Assembly (NCBI GenBank): GCA_009602725.1
Contig: WELB01000023.1
Coordinates: 340,111-404,110 of the forward strand
From: Spirogloea muscicola
Lineage: Eukaryota; Streptophyta; Zygnematophyceae; Spirogloeales; Spirogloeaceae
Direction of reading: 5' to 3'
Length of the DNA stretch: 64,000 nt
The position numbers and the translations under genes were made by a program. How positions within the stretch are numbered: position 1 is the first letter of the stretch; each line of letters begins with the position of its first letter. Below are positions 25,857 to 36,671 of the stretch, piece after piece. The notes below the pieces were generated by a model. That model was not told where the DNA came from and searched no databases. It worked only from the letters and a program-made list of their open reading frames with translations.

Positions 25857-28728
25857 TCAAAAAGCAAACCGTCTCCGGCACAGGCTGGAGCCATGCTCGG
25901 CATACTCTTGCTTTGTCACCACCTTCTGCTCAAACTGCGGGCTGCTTGAGAAAATTGCTCCCCCCCTCCATGCGCACAGCTCCGGCCTACGAGCACCGTT
26001 CGCATCAAGAGAATGTCATGCGAAGAGATGAAGATGGAAACACTCGTCAGGCTTGCACAAGGTGACAGACAGAGCAAATGAGGGAAGGGCTTGTAAGGGC
26101 TTTCGTTTGGAGGCCCATCGATTGGGTGTACCTGTCTGGAAGTATCACATTTAAGCCATACTCATCTGGCACAAGAGCCCTCAGCTCCATCTCACTACCA
26201 ACACACGCACACGTCGTCGCCCAGGCGGCACCCGTAGGACAGCGTCAGCAATACTGAGACCAGCACAGGCTGGGCACAGCAGCACAAGCCCACCTGGCAA
26301 TTGTGCACAAACATCATTCATGACCATGGGCGTCTTACAGCTTCTCTCGGAAGCCGTGGAAGAGCGTGCTGCCGCCAGTCAGCAAGATGCTGCAATGAGC
26401 CCAAGGAAAGGACAGCGACATGAGGTGAGATTGGTCATATCCAAGCGTTGCGTCAGGGGCACATGTGCCTGCAGGTACGCTGTGTCACACTTCCCAGTCA
26501 GAGGCGCCCAGGTTGTGCCAACAAGAGGTGATGCACTTGGCAGGATAACTATGTGCATGGCGGCCTGCCGCAGCGAGCACAAAAGCACGGGCCTTGTTTC
26601 GTCACATAGTCGACCAACTTTGTGGCATTGAGATCAGGGGCGTCCGCTGACCTGGAGTAGAGCAGCGGGTGCATGTCTGCTGGGCAGGCTTTGACGGCGT
26701 GGACGATGCATTCTGCCAGCCCAGCCTGATTGATACCTGGCCATCAGCCGCAGCATAATTGTCAATCTTTTCTGTCGTCTTGATGGCTTTGCGACGAGCT
26801 TCACGGTGCACCCCAAAATCCTTGCAGAGGTACTGCTGGCTGACCTTCCTCCATAAAGGTCAATGCAGTGGGACTTAAAACCTCGTGCAACCTCAGCTGT
26901 GAGTGTGAGTCCACTTGCACCGAGCAGTTGGCACTGGAGCTCACCCAAGTCGGCAGGGTGGAAGAGCATCTCAGGCACCAGGAATCGCTCATTAGTCAGA
27001 ACAATGGTCGTCTGCGGGACTCCAAGGCTTGCGAAGAGTCACAGCCAGCGCAAAGACCGGAACGCTGGGCGTCCCATAATCAGTACAAGAGCAAGTCGAA
27101 ATTGCGATCTCCATCCCATGTATTGGACACCTGCCGGCTGACATGGACATATGACCATGTCAGACGTCACCTAGTTGGTGGGTGCTGAACACCTGCTCGT
27201 CATCCGCCATGCTCCTGCCAGCTGTGGCACCAGTCTTGCTTGAGCCGTCATCTTGCCTCCTGGCGCTGCCACTTGATGTCGAGTGGGCCCCACCTGTCGC
27301 AGCCCGCAGCTCGCCCTCCCCGGCAGTGCTGGCTAGTGAGCTCACTCGCTTGGCAGCCTCGGCAGCCGCAGGGTCTCGTACGAAGCCGCGTTTGTGTCGG
27401 ATGCCGTCCGGGAGGACATACTCCGCGCGTATGTAGTTATCGGGCCCGGTCCTCCTGGGCCACAAGAGCGCAGGGTCAGGATTGTGGCGCCATGGAGGAG
27501 GCATCACCATGCGGCAGCGAGGCGAGCTGCGGGGGCTCGGCTGAGCTGAGGCACTAAGGCAACAATGTTATTACTGTACCTGGCAATCTCAAGGTCCCGT
27601 GCCACGTCCAGCGAGCAGAAGCAGAGGCGGTGCTTCACGTCCTCCAGGATGTACGCCTCGCCGCGGACGTCGAGCGAGCGGTACGACACGAGCTCGACGA
27701 GGTGGTTCGTCAGGCCCTTGCCGCCGAGGTCGATGCGGCGCACCGCGGCGGGCACCACCCGGCCGCCCACCAGCGGCGTCACGTGCGTGAACGAGAACCC
27801 GGCGTCCACGACAACGCCGCATCGCGCCTCGGCCAGCACGCTGCCCGGCTCGGCGGTCGCCTGCCAACCAGCCGGCCATCGACGGCCTGGCTTTCAGCTC
27901 TCGCCGACAAATGTGGGTGTCTCGAGGCCGCCGGAAGGCCGTCGAGCTCTAACGCTGCCCTTAAGGGTTCAGGCTTTAGGATTGAGATTTAGGTGTTGGG
28001 GTTTATGTTTAAGGGTCTAAGGGATAGGATTTGAGGATTTGGGGTTTAGGTTTTGGGATCCTAAACCGTAAACCCTTAAAAGCGTTTAGGCTTTAGGATT
28101 GATATTTAGGGGTTAGGGCTTAGGGGATTAGTTTAAGGTTTGAGGCTTAGGGTTTCTAGGCCTGGCACCTGGCACAGGCGGCTGAGCGCTGCCGCGGGCG
28201 CCGCGCAGTAAGCCCGGAAGCCGAGCTCCTCGAACACGACCTCGTCGGTGGCGGCGGCGATCGCCGGCAGCGTGAAGGGCGGCTCGGTGAGCAGGAGCGC
28301 GGCGGCGTCGGGCGGCGCGATGCCGGCGGCGGCGAAGGCGCGGCCACACACCGCGCGCTGCACGTCCCAGCTCACGACGTACCCGCGGTCGCACGGCCGC
28401 CTGTGGGGCCGCAGCAGGGACGTAAGCGCCGCTGCCGCCGGATTTTGATGGCGCGGCCATGGCCGTCAGCGCCGCCGTCGCCAGAGTCGACGGCGCGGCC
28501 ATGGCGGCGCGGCGCGGCTCACCGGATGGCCAGGCCGGAGACGTCGCCGCAGGCGTCGAGTTCGTCGCCGACGAGCGCGCGGCGGGCGCTACGCGGCCTC
28601 GCGACCAGGCTGGGCAGCGAAAGCGGGGTCTCGTCGCCGGCGCGGCCCACGCGGCAGGTCCCGCCACCGCTGTCCACGACCACGACGCCGCCGCCGCCGC
28701 CGCCGCCGCCGCCGCTGGCCGCCGGCAT
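25857..28728 (-). CDS. ARP6: Actin-related protein 6 (SWR1 complex subunit)
   Basis: ARP6 is a nuclear actin-fold subunit of the SWR1/SRCAP remodeller that deposits H2A.Z. Exons on the minus strand are 28728-28523, 28400-28169, 27860-27580, 27526-27193, then about 27028-26946, 26735-26650, 26390-26330, 26200-26130 and 26015-25857. The N-terminus has a Gly run, then VVVVDSGGGTCRVGRAGDE (actin phosphate-1 loop region). Family-specific blocks are RGYVVSWDVQ, LLLTEPPFTLP, VVVDAGFSFTHVTPLVGG, RRIDLGGKGLTNHLVELVSY, EYVLPDGIRHKRGFV, TNERFLVPEMLFHPADLG, SILLTGGSTLFHGF and AWRGGAIFSS, ending VTKQEYAEHGSSLCRRRFAF-stop. That is the order of ARP6, whose usual length is near 400-430 residues. An intron (27861-28168) is filled with degenerate TTTAGGG-type repeats. 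The gene is divergent from the At4g14100-like gene. Confidence 0.92.
27959..28160. repeat. Degenerate plant-type telomeric repeats (TTTAGGG-like) in an ARP6 intron
   Basis: About 200 bp of imperfect TTTAGGG/TTTAGG units, including GGGTTTAGG, TTAGGGCTTAGGGG and an inverted stretch CCTAAACCGTAAACCC. All but 9 bases of it lie inside the ARP6 intron that ends at 27861. There are no long perfect arrays. Confidence 0.85.
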
Positions 28729-28882
28729 GCGCGCTCGACGAAGCAGGCGAGCGAGGAAGCTTAGGAGACAGGTTTAGGGGTTAGGTTTAGGTTTGCGGGG
28801 TTTTAGGGTTCAGTATTAGGATTAGGGGTTAGAAGCTTCCAGGTACTACGACACAGGCGGTGGCCCCGTCGCTGCCGCGGGC
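28729..28882. promoter_or_regulatory. Divergent promoter region between ARP6 and the At4g14100-like gene, with telobox-like sequence
   Basis: Only about 154 bp separate the two predicted start codons. The interval carries GGTTTAGGGGTTAGGTTTAGG and TTTTAGGGTTC, whose complement contains AACCCTAAAA, the core of the plant telobox promoter element. Function is inferred from position and motif only. Confidence 0.5.
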
Positions 28883-29012
28883 ATGGCGCCCGCCGCCGCC
28901 GCAGCGCTGCTGGCTGTCGCCGNCGCGGCGCGCCACGGCGGCGGCGACGGCGGCGCCGTCGTCCCGGCGCGGCTTTCGTTATCACATTCCGTGACGGGAG
29001 GCCCGGGCGCGG

Positions 29013-29043
<31 letters not shown>

Positions 29044-30522
29044 AGGAGCTCTACTTCGGCCTCTTCATGCTGCGGACGGCGGGCGCGTACTTGTACGACG
29101 CCGCCGGGAATCGATCCCGCGTCGACCGCGCGGACGGCCGCGGCGACCGCTACTGCGGGTGGGCGCCGCCCGCATCCCCAATGGCGCTGCCGTTCACAAC
29201 GAACGTGGCTCGGCCCTCCGTAAGCCCCTTGATGAGAGCCGCTTGTCATCGTCGTCTGATGGCGAGGGCCCATGTTCGGCGGTCGTTCTCTCGCTGGCAG
29301 GACCGCCGCGCCGCTGAGTGCCACGCCGTGCAGCCACCTGGTCGTGGGCGGCGTGCGATACCTGCTGTTCCCAGACCTTCGGGTTGGTCACCGGGGCCCA
29401 CCCTGCGGCGCTCCACCAGGCGGTTGGTCTAGCCCATTTCCTGCGTGCTCGCAGCTGCGCTCAGCTGCTAAGTAGGTGAAGCAGGCCGAAGACGCTGACT
29501 TCGTGATCTCGTTCCTCTCTTTCGCTCGGAAGTACTGCTGCACGTGCTGCACGGCTGCCAACGGTTGCGGCATTGTGGCGCGGGACTGGCTCGCTGGCGC
29601 TGCATACCTGGGGAGTGATGAGGTCGACGGCATCGTCTGCGACAAGTGGTCAGCTCCCATTGCGCATGGCTGGCGCTTCGCTTGGTCGTGGGACTTAAGT
29701 GCAGCGAAACCCATGTCATGGCCTGGTTGCTTCAATGCATATTGGCCCAATGCCGTGCTCTAACAGCGAGGGTGTGGCGTAGGAACAAGCCGGGCCTGCA
29801 GAATAACTACTACTGGCAGACGCCAGCCGGTGTGCCCATCCGCATCTACCAGGTCATTGCTCGCCTCACTGACTTTTGCCATTGCCTTAAGTACCGCCTG
29901 CCGCAGTAACAATAAACTCAAGAAGTCGTGCTGCTGTATCTAAACACCCTCGACCTTTCTCGAATTCAGAGAAACTTACGGAATGGGGCTTATTAAGGCT
30001 GATGCTTGTGCCGGCACTAGCCGCTATTAAATATTGCAATGTCTTTGCGACGAGCCAGAGGTCTGTGCACAGCCAGTGCTTGCACCCGTGCAGCCAGCTA
30101 TTATATTCCTGCACATGCCAACAGCCTGACAAGATTGTCTGCCTTGGCCCCTTCTGGCTGTGGTCGGGCAGGAGTATGCAGAGATGATGACATTCCGGCC
30201 TGATACGTACACAACATCTCCAGACTTTGTGGATAACACCTTCGCACTTCCGGAGTACTCTGAGTTAGCGGCAGCCCTTTCCATACACGCTTACATGTTG
30301 ACAGGAGGTCATGCAAGAACGTTGGGCCTCCTGGTGCTTGACATTCTCGTCACAAGGGCCTTGTGAGTGACATGCTATCACAATGTAATATACTTTGATA
30401 CCGTACACATGGAAAGCTAACACATGCTGTGTCCATGCAGCTGCAAGAGCGCTTGTTACGGGACCTGCCTCATAGCTGCTCAGGTGGGTTGCTCCCAACC
30501 AGCCTGCAAGCTGATGCCTTGA
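28883..30522 (+). CDS. At4g14100-like secreted Cys-rich protein
   Basis: It resembles the plant family of uncharacterised At4g14100-type proteins, which carry a signal peptide and conserved cysteines; the biochemical role is unknown. Coding blocks are about 28883-28975 (Ala-rich leader, interrupted by n at 28923), 29045-29158 (ELYFGLFMLRTAGAYLYDAA), 29310-29383 (HLVVGGVRYLLFPDL), 29520-29650 (YCCTCCTAANGCGIVARDWL and AAYLGSDEVDGIVCDKWS), 29766-29852 (KPGLQNNYYWQTPAG), about 30165-30263 (FRPDTYTTSPDFVDNTFALP) and 30441-30522 (CKSACYGTCLIAAQ, ending KLMP-stop). The Cys motif, the GLQ-NYYWQT block and the terminal Cys cluster appear in the family order. Exact joins are uncertain, notably around 29160-29300 and after 30263, where a clean GT donor is not obvious. 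Confidence 0.7.
28923..28923. other. single n: gap placeholder in the leader of the At4g14100-like gene
   Basis: The n lies in a GC-rich Ala-coding run, so the leader length is uncertain. Confidence 0.65.
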
Positions 30523-31865
30523 TGTTACCTAGAGCCAATTCCAACGTCTTTGTAGCTCACTGAGCCTGCAGTTGCCGTGGTTGCAACCTTTGTACTGATA
30601 GGTCGGGTTGTTGCCGTGCTACTTAGGTGCCGCTTGCTGCAGCATGAGCTCTTTGAGAGAATCAGTGTACCATAACATACTGCTATGGAGCGAACTCACA
30701 CTCTGTAGGTATGTTCACAAGTGATATGGTAAGGTACTTCATTCTACATACATTCATACAGAGGCTCTCCTACAAAGTATTTTCACTCGATCAAGGATCG
30801 AAAGCTAGAACAAATCAGCAATTCTACAACAGCTGATTGACTCGTCAAGAATCAGTAAACGCTGTGAAGGCAACCCTTTTGACGATTTTATTCGGAGTGA
30901 CAGCTGCCTTTGGCTGGTCTAAAAGCTGAATTGACCACCCTTAACAATTTGCTGTCAACTTTGTGCAATGTGATTTGCAGCCGATATATGTGCTAAACAG
31001 CACTTGGATGATGTGGGCAGCGGACAAGGGTGGTGGTCTTTGTGGATGTCCTCTTTTCTCTTAGGAGTCCATTGGAAAGGGCCACATCAATGTAGCCATC
31101 GGCCAATCATATGAACTTGCCTACTCATCAAGTCGGCTTCTCCAGGGCGAGAAAATCTCCGTCATGCTACCACTATCAGCAAGAGCGATGTAGAGTAGCA
31201 ATGGCTCTAATGACGCAACTGGAGTTGCCGTCAGCAACAGGTCATCCATGAATCTCAGGCAGCAGCACGCATATGGTGATTGGCGGCTGTGATTAAACCA
31301 CAGAGCAGGCCGGGGGCACGTCTCATACGACGCTTGAATGCCAGATGGGCAAGTGATTTGTGTTCTTCAGCTGCTGCCCTACAAAGCTGATAAGCGGCGA
31401 TGCAAGCAGGGTGCGGAGATACCTGGCACATCCGCGCCCGCCCTACATCTGGTGTTTGTCTGCGCATGCCCCTTGTCAAACCTGGCAAACCTGACCTTTC
31501 TGCATTGTATAGCTGTTGGCTTGAGGCGCAACTCATTCGTCCACCTCTGAAGCTTGTCATATCATGAGGGTTGAGGGCTTCCAAGGGGATATTGTGAGGC
31601 CCCTCTTAGCCTGACGCTTCCATGGATGCCACCTCTTATCATCTCAAAGGCACGTGGCTGGCCTTCACAGCCGCTCTCTGAGAAGCAACCGCTTCCCCCG
31701 TGGCAAGCTGCAGGTTTCTCGCTCGAGGCCATGCCTTGGCAGCAACACCTCTCTCCAAGACGACGAGGAGGACGTCGAGCAGGAGAGCCTTCGGACGCCT
31801 GTCCTGTGCTCTGCAGCCATCGCCCGCTACTGGACGATCTGACATCTGACGCCCGCTACTAGATG
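30523..31865. other. Intergenic region, nothing recognised
   Basis: About 1.3 kb with no frame showing family motifs and no repeat module until 31870. Several moderately AT-rich stretches (30700-30990) could be UTR or decayed sequence. Confidence 0.5.
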
Positions 31866-31869
31866 CAAG

Positions 31870-32030
31870 CGCGGCCAGATTGACTGGTGGCTGGGAGAGG
31901 CCAGCCCAAAGGAATGGACAAGGTCTGGAGAAGCCGCAGTGCTAAGGACTAAGACAGCAGCAACGAGACTCTCACTCAGTAACCTCTCGTCAAAAGTTGC
32001 AGGTCTGAATAGCTAGCCGGCGGAAAGTCG
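31870..32030 (-). repeat. LINE 3' end (minus) with hairpin module
   Basis: A hairpin module copy (GGTGGCTGGGAGAGGCCAGCCC) lies at about 31887-31908. Minus-strand DLQLLTRGY-stop is coded near 31975-32010. The 31870-31915 segment recurs almost unchanged at 46560-46605. Confidence 0.7.
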
Positions 32031-32167
32031 TCACCCTACTAGACGGTCATTACCGAGCGTCCAGGACCGGCTGGAAGTCGATTAAGCTTAACCGCGGCCG
32101 GTAACCAAGGCTGCGTTGGTCGAAGGTACCCTCTGACCAGCTCCCCCCCTGCGCCGCCGCGACGGCC

Positions 32168-34984
32168 ATGGCGGCCGCGCCGCCGCGGCCGCCGCCGCAN
32201 CCGCCGCCGCCGACGCCGCCGCCGCCGCTTCTGCTGCTTGTGCTACTCCTGCTGCTGCGGCCGCCGCCGGGCCTCGCGCTGGAGGACGACGAGCGGCCGT
32301 CGCACCGGTCGCGGCTCGTGACGGACTTCACACCAGCCGACCAGCCCGCGCCCGCGCGCGGCCTCGTCGCCGAGAAGCTCTCCTACCACTCCGTCCTCAA
32401 GGTGCGCCGCCGTCGCGCCTCTCCTCCTCCTCCTCCGGCAGCGGCGACGGCGGCGGCGGCGGCCCGGCTGACGGCCGGCGCCGGTGTGGCCAGGAGCACG
32501 GCCGGTACTGGGCCAACACCACGCACCGGCACTTCGATGGGCTTGTGCTGGCGTACGTGACGCCATGGTCAGTGGCCCCCGCGCCCTCCTCGCCGTCGTC
32601 TCGCCAGCCGCCGCAACGGCCGGCTCGATGGTCGCCCGAACGGCGACCAGGCGCCGGTGACTGGCTGTGATGCATCATCGCCTTCAGTGTGAGCCTCGAC
32701 GATGGGTGCATGAGGGGCTACGTTCCGTTGAATTGACAGGAACGCCAAAGGTTACGACGTCGCCAGGACGTTCCGAGCCAAGTTCACGCACGTCTCGCCC
32801 GTATGGTACCAACTCAAGCGGTCCGGCCCTTCCCCATCTAGCTGCTGCCACGTACAGCGGAGTCACGGCCCTTGGTCGCTCAGCGCTGGCTTCTAGCAGC
32901 ATTGTAGCCTTTTATTCCGAGGAGCCAATGGATGTGGAAGTTGCCGCTGGTACATGCAGAGACACTACTGGACTACGCCTTTACGGTGGTGGCGACGTCG
33001 ATCTAAAGTGGATGAAGTCTGTCCGCCAAAAGGGCCACCCAATTGTAAGACTCTGCTGCTCTGCATCTGGAATGCTTGATGAGTCTGGTGGCGGTGTTAG
33101 TGCCAGTCGCTCTCAAAGCTAACGAGCTACTCAGAGCAGATTCTTGGCAGCTCTGCAGCTTGCTCGACCTCGTCAGCTACTATGCTGCAAAGCGAGCCCT
33201 GTTTCCAGGTTGACAAAATAACAGAGTTCCTGAGTGCTTCGATATGGGTGCTAATAAGGAGGTTCCAGGCACTTAGAGAAGTAATTTAGTCCATTGTCGG
33301 TCACAAGCTCCCTGCCATTCATTTGACGCTGCCTCTTATTGGCAGATATTACCTAGGGTGGTACTGGAAGGGACCGGCTTGGATTCGTTCCTGAAGAGCA
33401 GCGATGATATAAATCAGGCGATCAGCCTTTTGGTGGATGAATGCAAGTAAGCCTGTATGCAGTCTCTCGCACCTGTAGCATGTGGATTGTGGGGTTTCCT
33501 GAGATTAATCTGCACACAGGTACCAGAAGTGCCTGCTTGAATGTTGTGTATATACTAGATAAGATCTTTCAAGCACGTTGAAAACCTGGAGAAAGATGTC
33601 AGCACATGTGGAGATGAGCTTCATTTCCAAGTGAAGCCCTTGGAGTTTGGCTCCACTTAAGATCAGCTGACTGGTACCTACACACCCGTGTTGAAGTACT
33701 AATTCCACTCATGCATGAGTGTTGCTCCTGTGTTCCAGAGAGAAGGAGTACGATGGCCTCACGCTCGAAGCGTGGTCATCATGGGCAGCTAACTCCATAC
33801 TTGAGAAGCCTGATTTGCGCCAGAAGGTATTCTTTGAGCAAGCACTTGTGCAGGAATCAAGCAGCTCAGGCTTTCCAAACTGCTGTATAGATGATACAAA
33901 GAAGTTAACACAACAGGGATGTGTCTGTTGACTGACGAAAGTTTGTGAAAAGGTCCTTTGCACAATCCTGCTTTTATAAAACTATTGTTTCCTATGCAGG
34001 CCCTGCACTTTGTCAGAAGCCTGGGGTTGGCCTTTCACCAAACACCCAGTCCAGCAAAGGGTGCCGATCGCAACATGCAGCTCATCTTTGTCATTCCCCC
34101 CGTCGGCGAAGGCAGCCACCCCTCTGTCTTCACAAGCGCGGATGTGCGCTTATTAGCACCAGACGTGGATGCGTTTTCGTTGATGACGTATGACTACTCC
34201 AACGCGTACAAGCCCGGGCCAAATGCGCCCATGCCATGGGTGCGCAGTATTTTGCAGGCCATTTTTCCCGATCGGAAGCCCCACCCTGCAATGGAGAAGG
34301 AGCTGCAGCGGCTGAAGGAGGCCGAGGATGAGGCACTGCGGATGCAAGGCCGCGAACTCAAGAGCCTCCCTGAGGACCCACTGGCTTCCGAAGATTTGAC
34401 TGCAAGTGATGAGCTTGGGAGCAAGGTCCTCATGGGCTTGAACTTCTTTGGCAATGACTTTGTTTTGCCCCAAGGTTAGCTCTCCGCCATGAAGCCAGAG
34501 CCCTTTGACTGCGGGATGCTTCTTGTGCTTTGATGACGGGTTTCTCCTTTGAAGGCAGGCAGTGACAAGCCGGCAGAGCTCAAAGACGTTGCTAGGCTCA
34601 TGCAACGGTCAGAGAGAGGAAGAGTAAGAGACCGACGAGCAACAAAGACACAGTTCTGTTGTTAACCAGGCAGTCAGATGTCAGATGTCAAGCAAATGGT
34701 TTGCCAGCACCTCATCACAATAGGAGTGGGATTTATCAGGTGGAGGGCCGGTTGTGGCTGAAAAGTACCTGCAGACGCTGGACCGGCAGCGGTCAAAGAT
34801 TGTATGGGAGATTGAGGCGCAGGAGCATGTTTCTTCATACAAGAAGGCTGGCGAGACGCATGCCATCTTCTTCCCCACGCTCCTCTCAATCTCAAGGCGG
34901 ATCGACGAGGCTCGCGCTTGGGGTGTGGGCCTCTCAATCTGGGAGATTGGCCAAGGATTGGACTACTTCTACGACCTCCTCTGA
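32168..34984 (+). CDS. Chitinase domain-containing protein 1 (GH18, CHID1-like)
   Basis: A secretory-pathway GH18-fold protein of the CHID1/SI-CLP type; in animals it binds saccharides, and catalysis is doubtful. Eight exons join exactly: 32168-32401, 32494-32567, 32740-32820, 32960-33044, 33346-33446, 33739-33826, 34000-34474 and 34740-34984, giving 460 residues. A Leu-rich signal/anchor ([10 protein letters not shown]) follows a Pro run. Then come [109 protein letters not shown] and [17 protein letters not shown], ending with [20 protein letters not shown]. The strand-4 region reads YDGLTLEAW instead of the chitinase DxxDxDxE, as expected for CHID1. A charged insertion (about residues 320-355, [15 protein letters not shown]) looks lineage-specific. 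The n at 32200 sits in the Pro run. Confidence 0.93.
32200..32200. other. single n: gap placeholder in the Pro-rich leader of the CHID1-like gene
   Basis: Lies in a (CCG)n run; only the length of the Pro run is affected as far as can be seen. Confidence 0.65.
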
Positions 34985-35339
34985 TGTGCCAGTGGTGGAA
35001 AGTTTGCTCTTGCTTAAGCACCTATTGCTGGTGCCCCTTATTGAAACCATTAAGCTTGACAGCCTTCCTCTTTTGATGCCATAGTACCTGCCTTTCATTC
35101 CCTTATGACACGAAATTGTACAGCGAGCTTGCGAAGACTGACAACGTTGTCTTCTGCGTTCGCAAGTTTTGAGATGATGTCGCTCCCATGGCACTGTAGA
35201 CTATGGGCAAGGTGCCATAGTGAAGGTAAAGGAAGTCATATCTTGCCGGTCAGACAGTTCGGCTGCCATGCGCAGCAGGCTCAAAGCATGCATGCCAAGC
35301 TTGGTGTAGATTGCAGAAGTGGCCTTCCTGTTGTCATGG

Positions 35340-35835
35340 ATTATTGAGCGTAGAGACAGACGCAAGGTTCTTGTCACAAGCCGTGGGGCTGCAGGCTGCA
35401 AATCTATGCTATCTTGGTGGCCGTGAGGATTTTTCCACGGCCCTCGCCCCATTCGGAAGAGCCGCTTTCTTCGTCCATTCTCACGCCCTCAAGGTCCGTC
35501 ACAACTGCAGGGAAGAAGCGGCAGTGTGCCTGGCCTCTGACGGCAGTCGGCGAAGCGAGCCCGTCGGTGCGGCCGTGACGTTAGGCTGCAATGGCGGTCA
35601 ACGTGAGGATTGTGTGGGGCCCTCGGGGCCTCCCCGGCAATCTAGGAGCCCCCGTCAATAATCTGTTCTTTGTCGTACTTCGTTACTTAGCCCCTGTCAG
35701 ATATTTCTTTGTTCTTCTGACACGCAGAGTACTGAGTAGTGGGCTGCCTTCATTCAAAGCGCACCGCATTTTCTCCTTATCACAGCCCTAGCCATTAACT
35801 GGAGGAGTCTATCATTTCCTGGAACTTCCCTTTAG
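35340..35835 (+). repeat. LINE 3' UTR-like debris with a variant hairpin
   Basis: At 35420-35470 a module reads GTGGCCGTG...CACGGCCCTCGCCCC and then GGAAGAGCCGCTTTCTTC. This is the same layout as the common hairpin but with both arms changed so that pairing is kept. A second partial module (CACAGCCCTAGCC) is at 35784. From 34985 to 35340 nothing is recognised. Confidence 0.6.
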
Positions 35836-36560
35836 GTGGTGGGCGTCCACAATCTCCTACGGGACGCCCTGGCGGGCTTGATGCGCGACGCCGGCTACCG
35901 CGCCATCGTTGAAGTGAGCAATGTAATGCCCATCACCACGGATTCCCAGGGAGGCCATCACCGTCGCACCCTGGACATTGTGGGTGTACAACCTGGCGGA
36001 GGCCCACGAGCTTTGGTTGATGTGGTGGTGACTGAGGCATACAAGAGTTCCGCTTCCACACACATTGCTGGCCACGCAGTGGGAGGTGCTGAGCAGAAAA
36101 AGCTCCGACACTACTCAGACTACCCCCGCAGTGACCACCTCCTCCCGGCCGCAATCGACACTTTCGGCTGCTTGGGTCCTCGCTTCCATACCCTACTCGA
36201 GAACATAGCGAGTCTGGGATATGCACGACGCGAGGATATGCTCCCAGCCCAGATGGGTATGCCGGCAGCCTATCTGTCATTTCTGCGACGTCGAGTGTCA
36301 ACCTGTCTGCAACGAGCTCAGGCGTATGCTCTGCATCAGAAAGCTGGTCGAGCCTTAGCTGCTGGCACAAGAGCTAGTCAATTGCCGTCCGGTATTCGAG
36401 CGTCAGCTAGCGACCTCTATGTGCTGACTCGTGGTTACTGAGCGGGTCAGCTTAGCAGCAGGTGACGTACATTTGTCCAATGTGCTTGCCTTTGTACTTG
36501 GCCACACATGGCCTCCCCATCTCTGAATATACACGCATTTCCTTTCCCGGGGTCGCGGAG
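35836..36560 (+). mobile_element. 5'-truncated LINE with best-preserved RLE-like C-terminal domain (201 codons)
   Basis: The open frame 35836-36441 is the C-terminus of a non-LTR retrotransposon ORF. It has HNLLRDALAGLMRDAGYR, then RRTLDIVGVQPGG and PRALVDVVVTEAY, which place two Asp 15 positions apart (D-X14-D). Next are QKKLRHYSDYPRSDHLLPAA and IDTFGCLGPRFHTLL, then RAGRALAAGTRA-like sequence and LYVLTRGY-stop. This layout matches the PD-X12-14-D core of restriction-like endonucleases in R2/CRE-type LINEs; Leu replaces the Pro. No reverse transcriptase lies upstream, so the copy is truncated. The tail and UTR (36380-36540) nearly match 14220-14380. Confidence 0.75.
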
Positions 36561-36671
36561 CGGGCGAGGCGGTGGACGCGGTTAGGCCAGGGTTGCCGCT
36601 TCCCTTTCCCCTCCAACTGCCGCCAATTGCGGCGGGCGAGCCGGGGCGCCATCGTCGGCGCGCGCGGGAGC

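Noticed and set aside
27959-28160. Chromosome end (true telomere)
   Set aside because: The TTTAGGG-like units are degenerate, partly inverted and flanked on both sides by ARP6 exons.
35300-36441. Host gene of 201 codons at 35836-36441
   Set aside because: The same domain occurs truncated at 12.7, 15.6, 40.4 and 45.7 kb, with the same RGY-stop and 3' UTR, so it is the end of a retrotransposon ORF.
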